Shown here one piece after another: positions 1 through 5,923 of a DNA stretch of 6,202 nt. The stretch lies in the NCBI GenBank assembly GCA_039029935.1, contig JBCCFC010000846.1:1-6202 (forward strand), written 5' to 3'. How positions within the stretch are numbered: position 1 is the first letter of the stretch; each line of letters opens with the position of its first letter. The notes beneath the pieces were generated by a model. That model ran no database searches and was not told where the DNA came from. It saw only the letters and a program-made list of their open reading frames with translations. Source of the stretch: G039029935 sp039029935. Lineage in GTDB: Bacteria; Chloroflexota; Anaerolineae; Caldilineales; Caldilineaceae. Made by a program: the position numbers and the translations under genes.

Positions 1-54
1 CGGATTCAGGGAGCGCAGATTATCGTCTGGGCCAATCCGCGCTCCCTGAATCCG
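1..54. repeat. Perfect 16-bp inverted repeat at the left edge
   Basis: Positions 1-16 (CGGATTCAGGGAGCGC) are the exact reverse complement of 39-54, separated by 22 bases. In RNA or single-stranded DNA this would be a very stable GC-rich hairpin. No T-run follows the right arm, so it is not a canonical intrinsic terminator. The left arm begins at the first base of the window, so the true repeat may be longer. It could be the end of a REP-like palindrome, a terminator of an upstream gene, or part of the ATCCGCG repeat field that it overlaps. The pairing is certain; the role is not known. Confidence 0.8.
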
Positions 55-91
55 CGACACTATTCCCTATCCGCGTTCCTTCATATCCGCG
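35..91. repeat. Cluster of four spaced ATCCGCG words
   Basis: The 7-mer ATCCGCG occurs at 35-41, 50-56, 69-75 and 85-91, giving start-to-start spacings of 15, 19 and 16 bases. Each copy is followed by a pyrimidine-rich spacer (for example CTCCCTGA, TTCCTTCAT, TTTTGTCTC). The left arm of the hairpin at 1-16 holds the same kind of unit in the opposite direction. This looks like a degenerate short intergenic repeat. It ends about 17 bases before the -35 box of the promoter. A binding array for a regulator is an alternative reading. Confidence 0.6.
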
Positions 92-108
92 TTTTGTCTC
101 TATCAAAC

Positions 109-137
109 TTGCATAAAGAACAATTGTTCGATATGAT
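109..137 (+). promoter_or_regulatory. Sigma70-like promoter of the two-gene unit
   Basis: TTGCAT (109-114) and TATGAT (132-137) are separated by exactly 17 bases. The -10 box matches TATAAT in five of six positions; the -35 box keeps only TTG plus weak similarity. Transcription would begin near 143-145, giving a leader of about 133 nt before the first start codon. It is the best promoter seen upstream of the first gene, and the spacer holds a perfect palindrome listed separately. Confidence 0.5.
118..129. promoter_or_regulatory. 12-bp palindrome GAACAATTGTTC, LexA-box-like operator
   Basis: GAACAATTGTTC is a perfect palindrome lying wholly inside the 17-base spacer between the -35 and -10 boxes, where a bound repressor would block RNA polymerase. 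It fits GAAC-N4-GTTC, the core of the LexA/DinR SOS box of Bacillus and actinobacteria. The right flank (GA, 130-131) also agrees with the extended GTTCGA half-site; the left flank (AA) does not. Palindrome and position are seen directly; LexA control is an inference, and another dimeric repressor is possible. Confidence 0.45.
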
Positions 138-188
138 TAGAACCGTCAAATCAATCATTCAACGAACCAATATCAACGGACAAAGGAA

Positions 189-237
189 AGTATCGCAGGT
201 TGGCTACCTGCGTCACAGATAAGCAATCTGTGATACT
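189..237. repeat. Double-hairpin palindromic element in the leader
   Basis: Two adjacent perfect hairpins are visible: 194-200 pairs with 206-212 (7 bp, loop TGGCT) and 213-220 pairs with 226-233 (8 bp, loop AAGCA). The same stretch can instead form one long stem, 189-202 with 224-237 (14 bp, two of them G-U), which excludes both hairpins. Such compact paired palindromes are typical of dispersed intergenic repeats. This one also lies inside the transcribed leader of the operon. An 8-base direct repeat, ACAAAGGA, at 180-187 and 262-269 brackets it and could be a target duplication. Confidence 0.65.
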
Positions 238-243
238 AATGTA

Positions 244-270
244 TCCTTTCCTATCCAACAAACAAAGGAG
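244..270 (+). promoter_or_regulatory. Shine-Dalgarno of the first gene with an upstream anti-Shine-Dalgarno
   Basis: AAAGGAG at 264-270 is a strong ribosome binding site, seven bases before the ATG at 278, and it decides that start. TCCTTT at 244-249 is the exact complement of AAAGGA at 264-269, so a 6-bp stem with a 14-base loop could hide the site. The same TCCTTT can instead pair with AAAGGA at 182-187, closing the large stem around the palindromic element and leaving the ribosome site free. The site itself is firm; the switch is inferred. Confidence 0.65.
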
Positions 271-277
271 CAAGACT

Positions 278-718
278 ATGCTCACATCAATTACGGTCAA
301 CGCGCATCATGTCGGCCATCGGCAAAACTCAATTGAGGATACCACGTTTGGCATTCCGCTGGGGGATGACACAGATAGCGGCTACATCACGCTAGCTGAA
401 CTTATTCGCCATATTGTGACAGTGGAGGTACAGGGGTTTGAGGAACGACAGCAGAAACGGCGGTTTTATCCATTACTCACAGCGCAGGAGATTCGTCGTG
501 GGGCGGCCAAGGGCAAGGTCAACGCGGCGGTGAATGATGAGCCGCAACAGGTGGTGGATATCGAAGCTGTTGTAGCGAATGCACACCAATCGTTTGTCGA
601 TGGCCTCTACTTTCTCTTTGTCGATGATGTCCAGTACAGCAACCTCAGTGACACTGTCTTTATCTCTCCGGGGGCCGTTGTGTCGTTTATCCGGCTGGTT
701 GCCTTGGCAGGCGGGTGA
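278..718 (+). CDS. Small protein with beta-grasp-like tail ending in Gly-Gly, unknown function
   Basis: This 146-residue protein has no family that I recognise. The ATG at 278 is chosen because AAAGGAG lies seven bases upstream. A TTG 78 bases earlier keeps the frame open but falls inside the leader hairpin element and lacks a well-placed ribosome site. Visible layout: a short beta-type start (SITVNAHHVG), a likely helix at residues 38-60 (TLAELIRHIVTVEVQGF), a basic stretch (ERQQKRRF), a variable middle, then DGLYFLFVDD from residue 108 and a final strand GAVVSFIRLVALAGG. The last segment resembles the C-terminal strand of MoaD, ThiS and ubiquitin-like proteins, and the stop codon follows Gly145-Gly146 directly. 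No signal peptide or membrane helix is seen, so it is probably cytoplasmic. It is followed after 11 bases by the DUF4132 gene and probably shares its mRNA. The gene is very likely real; the fold is a hypothesis. Confidence 0.88.
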   Translation: MLTSITVNAHHVGHRQNSIEDTTFGIPLGDDTDSGYITLAELIRHIVTVEVQGFEERQQKRRFYPLLTAQEIRRGAAKGKVNAAVNDEPQQVVDIEAVVANAHQSFVDGLYFLFVDDVQYSNLSDTVFISPGAVVSFIRLVALAGG

Positions 719-725
719 AGGAGGT
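718..725 (+). promoter_or_regulatory. Ribosome binding site of the DUF4132 gene, starting on the previous stop codon
   Basis: AAGGAGGT (718-725) is a near-perfect Shine-Dalgarno. Its first base is the last base of the TGA that ends the upstream gene, and its AGGAGG core ends five bases before the ATG at 730. This makes 730 the start, rather than the GTG at 715, which overlaps the upstream stop and would place the ribosome site inside the coding region. The arrangement favours translational coupling of the two genes. Confidence 0.85.
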
Positions 726-729
726 CATC

Positions 730-3700
730 ATGTTCAAAATTGCAGCACTGGAAGAGTATTATTTGGACAACTGGCAACAACATCGCGCCGCACAGGTGGA
801 TGCATTGCCGCTGGAAACACGCACGTTGGCCTATGAACTGCTTGCCTATAACCCAACGATAGCTGATAAGGAGCAACATGGTGAATGGCTAGATGCCATC
901 GCCCAACACAAAAATGAGAGTGGGGAGAAGTTGGCTACGCTATCCTCCCATGAACGGCAACAACTTTTTGCCACGCTCCTACCCAAACTTGCCATAGAGT
1001 TGGAGGCAGGCTGGCGCGTTGTTGCCAAGCGACCCTACCTCAGCCGTTTTGGCTCTGCGGGGTCCAGACCCTTTTGTTCATCTAATGATGCTTCTATCCA
1101 TGCGCGCTACCAATGGGATTGGCTCTGTGACATTGTGCAGACGATTGGCCCCTTCGAGCAGGATATGCACTGGCTGCTGGAAGTGCTCAATCACTTTAAC
1201 AGTTGGAACATGGGGCCACTGCACCATCTGCTGGCCGCGGCCATTGAGATTGGCAATGACCTAAGCGAGACCATTTTTCAAACCATGTTGGCTGCCGCCA
1301 GAAACCAATCCAATGACATGGCGTTTGGCACACATGTCATCCGTCCACTATTGATGGTTGAGCGGATAGAGGGATGGGAGGCGATTGAACGGCTGCTGTT
1401 GGCGGCACAGCGTGAAGAGGGTCTGCGCCAGTCCATTTTACACGAGGTGCGTTTCGCCCATCCGCAAGCGTTTCAACGCATCGTCAGCTTGATTGCAGAA
1501 CATGATTTATTGCGTTTTAGCAGTGTACTATATTCATTTAACCACTGGTTTCGTTTGAACTTTGATGTTACAACGCGCAAAAAGGCAGAGGCATACCTGA
1601 CGCGGGTAGACCAGTTCCTGCGTGACCCTGCGGCTGTGCAGGCTGCCTTACATGGTGATGAACCCGAAGCCTGTTACCTCGCTCTCTGTGTGGTGGCGTT
1701 TGAGAATGTGGAATATGCACTCGCCGTTGTCGAGGAATTAAAAGGGCACAGCAACGCCACCCATCGCTTCATGGCTGCCTATTTTCTTGCCAATAGCGGA
1801 ACTTGGCCCTTTGACCACCTGTTGATGCCATTTTTACGCGACGACGACCCATTGGTAGCAGCGACAGCACTGGCTCATTTTTCACGCAGATATTATCAGA
1901 CCAACCCACCAGAACTGCGCTCCATTTGCGTGGAGGTCATCGACCGTTTTCCTCTCAAAGCCGAAAAGTACACCTCACTCTGGTCATGGCACACGCCGGA
2001 AGCCGGGCAGAGTATCGTTGCCGATGTCATGGCCTCTGCCACCACAATGGAGATGTTGCCCACCCTCTTCCCTTACATCGACCGTATGGGGACAAATGGG
2101 CGTCAGCGTGTGATTGGGTTGATGCCAGAGGCACGGCCTCTATCTGCCGAAGAGTTTGCCGTTGTGACCAAGTTGCTGGGTGATCGCAGTTCATCGGTAC
2201 GTGATACGGTCAAAGGATTGTTGGAGGTACAGACCTTCACTGCTGAGCAGATTGTGGCCTTTGAGAAATACTTCTCTCGCAAGACCGAATCGCTGCGTAA
2301 AGCCATCCTGCAAGTCATCCTACGTCAGCCCGACGAGGTTGTCTTTCTCTCCGTAGACCGTCTGTTGGCAAAGCGCAAAGAGTTGGAACGGCGGGCTGGG
2401 CTGGAGTTATTGGCTGCGCTTGTGCAACAGGAACGCGCCATCACTGCCTGCCAACAACGGGCGCAGAGCTACCAAGAATCGACCGAAAATCTCAACACTT
2501 ATCAGCAGCAGTTGATTGAAAACGTGTTGCAAGCCGAGCAAGCGCAGTTGACCCTGGTCGATGGGCTGGGGCTGTTCAACCCTGCCGACCGTACCCCGCC
2601 GCAGATCCCACAGGCGTACCCTGAGCGGTTTGATCCAAATCAACCAAGAACCGTACCGCTAATCGAATCATTACAAACGCTGATTGATGACAACGCCGAG
2701 CGCACGGTTGTCGTCGAGCATGAGTGGGGCACAAGTGAGTACGTGTTGGGCAACCTCAACTATGGGTTATACTTTGGTCGATGGCAGGACGATGGGACAA
2801 TCCCGTTCAACGATCTTTGGCTTTCGTGGTGGGAGAATCAACAGCATGTGATATCTACGGAGCCTGAACCAACGGATGCTGATTTTGTGCTGCTACAGCT
2901 TTGGGCAAGTTATTATGAACAAGGACATCACTTTTACACGACGGCACGGCTGAAGGACACCATTGAGGAGCCACCGGAGGCACTGGTGAATCAGATTCGC
3001 GCCATACTCTATGGTCGTGCGGATGCAGGGGTAGCTCAGTGGCGATATTCGGGCGTGATGCGTACTGTGCAGCAATGGCTGGCAACACCCTATGGCCGTG
3101 TGGATGTGAAGGCGATTCAGTGGAAATATCCGGGGCTGATGCGTGATGTGTTGCAATGGCTGGTCATGCGCTATGCCACCACGCCTGAAGCCATTGACAA
3201 ACTGCTGGATGCCCTGGAACATTCGCTCTATCTGATGAATGAGGTTGATGCGCAGTCAACGGGGGCTTGGTACATCACGGGTGGGCTGCATGGCTGGTTT
3301 CAAGCTGCCCATTTCCACTTTCAGTCCTGCTATGCACAGTGGAATGATGCGCAAATCTGCCGCTATTGGCGGCTGTATCGCTGGTATGACGAGCCGGGTA
3401 TTGATGGATTTGCGCGCCAACGCCCGCAGATGGACTTGGTGATCAGTGCCTATCATGCAGGTGGCGCAACCGAGGCTGATATTATGGACCAACTGATTGG
3501 CGAGCGTCTCAACCCCGAAAACAGCTATAGTTTCTCAGATTTGGGTGAGTTCAGTCCGCGCAACCCAAGTCAACGCCAACGCCATCCCAATCACCGTCAT
3601 CGTTTTGCCGAAGACCCTGTGTTACAGGCGGCTGTGCAGCGTTGTCGCGAACGCACCCTTAGCATCGAGTGTGCGCGCGGTGAGATAGAGACACCTGCCA

Positions 3701-5829
3701 CTGGTGCCGCCCGTGCCTTGCGCTATGCTGGCGGTGCAGAGGCGTTTTGCCAGACTCTCCACGCCCTTTCCAACAGCGAAATCAAGCGCAGCCGTGATCC
3801 CTACAACGAGCAAACGGGGCGTGCGGGTGTATTGGCGCATCTGTTAAAAGTAACCATGCCCAACGAGGGCGAGACCCCGACAGTGGTCCTGCCCATGCTT
3901 GCCAAACTCACGCTATCTGACAAGCAGTGGATTGAGGCAGCGGTCTTTGCGCCACAGTGGACAGCACATATCGAAGCACGGCTGCAATGGCCTGATTTTG
4001 CCGAAGCCGTTTGGTGGTTCCATGCCCACACCAAGGACCATCGCTGGAGCATTGAACAGTCCATCAAAGATGCGTGGGCAGCGCAGATCAGCCAGCGTAC
4101 CCCTCTCACCAGCGAGCAACTCTTGGATGGGGCGGTCGATGTCGGTTGGTTTCATCGAGCCTATCACGCCTTGGGTGATGATCGTTGGCAACAGGTTCAC
4201 AGCGCGGCCAAATTTGCCAGCAGTGGTGCGGGGCATACACGCGCCAAGCTCTTTGCCGATGCCATGTTGGGGCGCGTGGATGAGAATGCCCTGCGCAAAC
4301 GCATCAACGACAAACGTCATCAGGACAGTGTACGCACGTTGGGATTGCTGCCGTTGCCTACGGGCGATACCAGCGATACACGTGAACCCGTTGTCCTCGA
4401 ACGCTATCTGCTCTCACAGGATTTTCTCAAAACCGGGCGCAAGTTTGGCGCACAGCGCAAGGCTAGTGAAAAGCTGGCGGTCGAAATTGGCCTCAAAAAT
4501 CTGGCGCGTACTGCTGGCTACCCTGATCCGCTGCAACTGCAATGGGCAATGGAGCGATACGCTGTACAGGATTTGGCGGAGGGGCCGATTACTGTGGCAG
4601 TAGAAACAAAATCCGGCGAAACATCGGTCTCGCTTCACATCGACGCACTCGGTGAACCTCAACTGGAGGTCATGAAAAAGGGACGGATGCTCAAATCCAT
4701 CCCCAAGGCGGTCAAGAAAGACCCCGATGTCGCCACGCTTGTCCAGCGCAAAAAGGAAATCAGTGAGCAGACCTCACGGATGCGTCTATCATTAGAGCAG
4801 TCCATGTGTCGTGGTGATGCTTTTGCGTGGGCTGATTTGCGCATCTTCCTTGAACATCCCGTGCTGCGTCCCATGTTGGAGGAATTGCTCTTTGTGGTTG
4901 ATGGGCAAGCTGAGGGGAAAGCCAGCCTGCAAATCGGCTGTTTCCGACAAGGTGAGTCAACGCTCTATGATGTCAACGGCGAGCCAATCACCCTGACCAC
5001 CAACGATAAATTGCGACTTGCCCATCCGCATGATCTCTTTGTGGCCGATGAATGGCATCTGTGGCAACGCATCTGCTTTGAGCAAGAGCGCATCCAGCCC
5101 TTCAAGCAGGTTTTCCGTGAACTCTATGTGGTGACACCCGCCGAGCGTGAAGCCGAAATACACTCGCAGCGATATGCCGGACAGCAGGTGCATACCCGCC
5201 AATCGATGGCCCTACTCGGTCAGCAACAGTGGTCTACCTCGCACTACGAAGGCGGTGTCCAGCGCACCTTCCACAACGAAGGCATCACAGTGTGGCTCAA
5301 TCTCGATGGCGGCTGGTATACATCTGCTGAGGTTGAAGGCATGACACTAGACACGGTGAATTTCACCAAACGCGGTGAATGGGTAGACATCAAGCTAGAG
5401 GATGTGCCGCCCCGTCTCTTCAGCGAAGTTATGCGTGATCTCGATCTCGTCGTCAGTGTTGCCCATCAAGGCGGCGTAGACCCTGAATCGACCGCATCGA
5501 CCAAGGAAATTCGCGCCAGCTTGGTGCGTGAAACCGCACGGCTGATGAAGCTCGACAATGTTCGCATCGCCGACAGCGGGTCGCATGTCTTCATTGACGG
5601 ATCGGTCAGCAACTATTCGGTGCATCTCTCCAGCGGCGTCGTCCATCAACGCCCCGGCAACTACGTCTGCATCGTGCCTGTTCATGCACAACACCGAGGA
5701 CGCCTCTTCCTGCCCTTTGTCGATGATGACCCCAAGTCGGCAGAGATCATGTCGAAGGTGGTGATGTTGGCGCGAGATGGTGAGATTAAGGATCCGTCGA
5801 TTTTGGAGCAAATTCGACAGCGAGGGTAG
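730..5829 (+). CDS. DUF4132 domain-containing giant protein (MolR/YehI-like)
   Basis: An intact 1699-residue protein with no frameshift, signal peptide or membrane helix. Residues of about 285-575 are helical, HEAT-like repeats (for example DDDPLVAATALAHF and DRSSSVRDTVKGLL), pointing to a protein-binding solenoid. A 27-residue unit is duplicated from residue 761. Family blocks follow: ERTLSIECARGE (974-985), FGAQRKASE (from 1239), LEHPVLRPML around His1376-Pro1377, RLAHPHDL around His1432-Pro1433 and QPFKQVFRELY (from 1456). These mark the DUF4132 core at about 1280-1470. The last 130 residues (DLDLVVSVAHQGGVDPE from 1570, YSVHLSSGVVHQRPG from 1629, FVDDDPKSAEI from 1663) are the conserved C-terminal domain, which I believe Pfam calls DUF7737. 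The N-terminal half may contain DUF5724; both names are from memory. No WGR domain is seen. Relatives include E. coli MolR and YehI, found near a MoxR ATPase and a VWA protein. The biochemical role of the family is unknown to me, and no catalytic motif is evident. Family assignment is strong; function is open. Confidence 0.95.
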   Translation: MFKIAALEEYYLDNWQQHRAAQVDALPLETRTLAYELLAYNPTIADKEQHGEWLDAIAQHKNESGEKLATLSSHERQQLFATLLPKLAIELEAGWRVVAKRPYLSRFGSAGSRPFCSSNDASIHARYQWDWLCDIVQTIGPFEQDMHWLLEVLNHFNSWNMGPLHHLLAAAIEIGNDLSETIFQTMLAAARNQSNDMAFGTHVIRPLLMVERIEGWEAIERLLLAAQREEGLRQSILHEVRFAHPQAFQRIVSLIAEHDLLRFSSVLYSFNHWFRLNFDVTTRKKAEAYLTRVDQFLRDPAAVQAALHGDEPEACYLALCVVAFENVEYALAVVEELKGHSNATHRFMAAYFLANSGTWPFDHLLMPFLRDDDPLVAATALAHFSRRYYQTNPPELRSICVEVIDRFPLKAEKYTSLWSWHTPEAGQSIVADVMASATTMEMLPTLFPYIDRMGTNGRQRVIGLMPEARPLSAEEFAVVTKLLGDRSSSVRDTVKGLLEVQTFTAEQIVAFEKYFSRKTESLRKAILQVILRQPDEVVFLSVDRLLAKRKELERRAGLELLAALVQQERAITACQQRAQSYQESTENLNTYQQQLIENVLQAEQAQLTLVDGLGLFNPADRTPPQIPQAYPERFDPNQPRTVPLIESLQTLIDDNAERTVVVEHEWGTSEYVLGNLNYGLYFGRWQDDGTIPFNDLWLSWWENQQHVISTEPEPTDADFVLLQLWASYYEQGHHFYTTARLKDTIEEPPEALVNQIRAILYGRADAGVAQWRYSGVMRTVQQWLATPYGRVDVKAIQWKYPGLMRDVLQWLVMRYATTPEAIDKLLDALEHSLYLMNEVDAQSTGAWYITGGLHGWFQAAHFHFQSCYAQWNDAQICRYWRLYRWYDEPGIDGFARQRPQMDLVISAYHAGGATEADIMDQLIGERLNPENSYSFSDLGEFSPRNPSQRQRHPNHRHRFAEDPVLQAAVQRCRERTLSIECARGEIETPATGAARALRYAGGAEAFCQTLHALSNSEIKRSRDPYNEQTGRAGVLAHLLKVTMPNEGETPTVVLPMLAKLTLSDKQWIEAAVFAPQWTAHIEARLQWPDFAEAVWWFHAHTKDHRWSIEQSIKDAWAAQISQRTPLTSEQLLDGAVDVGWFHRAYHALGDDRWQQVHSAAKFASSGAGHTRAKLFADAMLGRVDENALRKRINDKRHQDSVRTLGLLPLPTGDTSDTREPVVLERYLLSQDFLKTGRKFGAQRKASEKLAVEIGLKNLARTAGYPDPLQLQWAMERYAVQDLAEGPITVAVETKSGETSVSLHIDALGEPQLEVMKKGRMLKSIPKAVKKDPDVATLVQRKKEISEQTSRMRLSLEQSMCRGDAFAWADLRIFLEHPVLRPMLEELLFVVDGQAEGKASLQIGCFRQGESTLYDVNGEPITLTTNDKLRLAHPHDLFVADEWHLWQRICFEQERIQPFKQVFRELYVVTPAEREAEIHSQRYAGQQVHTRQSMALLGQQQWSTSHYEGGVQRTFHNEGITVWLNLDGGWYTSAEVEGMTLDTVNFTKRGEWVDIKLEDVPPRLFSEVMRDLDLVVSVAHQGGVDPESTASTKEIRASLVRETARLMKLDNVRIADSGSHVFIDGSVSNYSVHLSSGVVHQRPGNYVCIVPVHAQHRGRLFLPFVDDDPKSAEIMSKVVMLARDGEIKDPSILEQIRQRG
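3010..3171 (+). repeat. Tandem duplication of 81 bases inside the DUF4132 gene
   Basis: Two adjacent in-frame units, 3010-3090 and 3091-3171, encode 27 residues each: YGRADAGVAQWRYSGVMRTV and onward, then YGRVDVKAIQWKYPGLMRDV and onward. Hand alignment without gaps gives 14 identical residues of 27 and 57 identical bases of 81. Key shared positions are YGR, D, QW, Y, G, MR, V and QWL. The spacing is exact and the frame is kept, so this is a diverged duplication of one helical unit at residues 761-814. Whether all relatives have both copies cannot be told from here. Confidence 0.8.
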
Positions 5830-5839
5830 TTGACAATCA

Positions 5840-5923
5840 TAGGGTGTCGTTATCAGTGTTACGCTAAAATAAAATCATGGGATTCATTCGGTGGGCGTTT
5901 TTTATACTGATAGCGATACCCTA
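5840..5923. repeat. TA-flanked 20-bp inverted repeat behind the operon, MITE-like or terminator-like
   Basis: The left arm 5840-5859 and right arm 5904-5923 are imperfect inverted repeats: 17 of 20 positions are Watson-Crick complementary and the other three would be G-U pairs in RNA. Both outer ends are TA, the dinucleotide duplicated by IS630/Tc1-mariner elements, so an 84-bp non-coding element of that type is one reading. The other reading is a transcription-ending stem-loop. It starts 11 bases after the stop codon, and the 44-base loop contains GGGCGTTTTTTA, but no T-run follows the right arm. The inverted repeat is certain; its nature is not. Confidence 0.65.

Noticed and set aside
1..91. 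CRISPR array
   Set aside because: The repeated word is only seven bases and the spacers are 8-12 bases; real arrays have repeats and spacers of 20 bases or more.
200..277. In-frame TTG start extending the small protein by 26 residues
   Set aside because: The TTG lies in the loop of the leader hairpin and has no well-spaced ribosome site, while the ATG at 278 has AAAGGAG seven bases upstream. The added residues are simply a translation of the palindrome.
715..729. GTG start adding five residues to the DUF4132 protein
   Set aside because: It overlaps the upstream stop codon and would put the excellent AAGGAGGT site inside the coding region; that site is correctly placed for the ATG at 730.
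2701..2800. WGR-like words (EWGTSEYVLG, YFGRWQDDG) in the DUF4132 protein
   Set aside because: The order and spacing do not match a WGR domain, which would have a W-G-R core followed by G-x-x-G in a region of about 80 residues near the N-terminus.
3913..4320. Minus-strand frame of 135 codons
   Set aside because: It lies antisense to the well-conserved middle of the DUF4132 gene and has no independent support.
3899..4603. Open frame of 234 codons on the plus strand
   Set aside because: It lies wholly within the DUF4132 gene in another frame, has low-complexity Arg/Ser-rich content and no family resemblance; the DUF4132 frame carries the conserved blocks.
5395..5811. Minus-strand frame of 138 codons opposite the C-terminal domain
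   Set aside because: It is a shadow of the conserved DUF4132 C-terminal domain, with no ribosome site or recognisable protein features.
5830..5858. TTGACA directly after the stop codon as a promoter
   Set aside because: No acceptable -10 box lies 16-18 bases downstream; TATCAG at 15 bases is weak and belongs to the inverted repeat arm.
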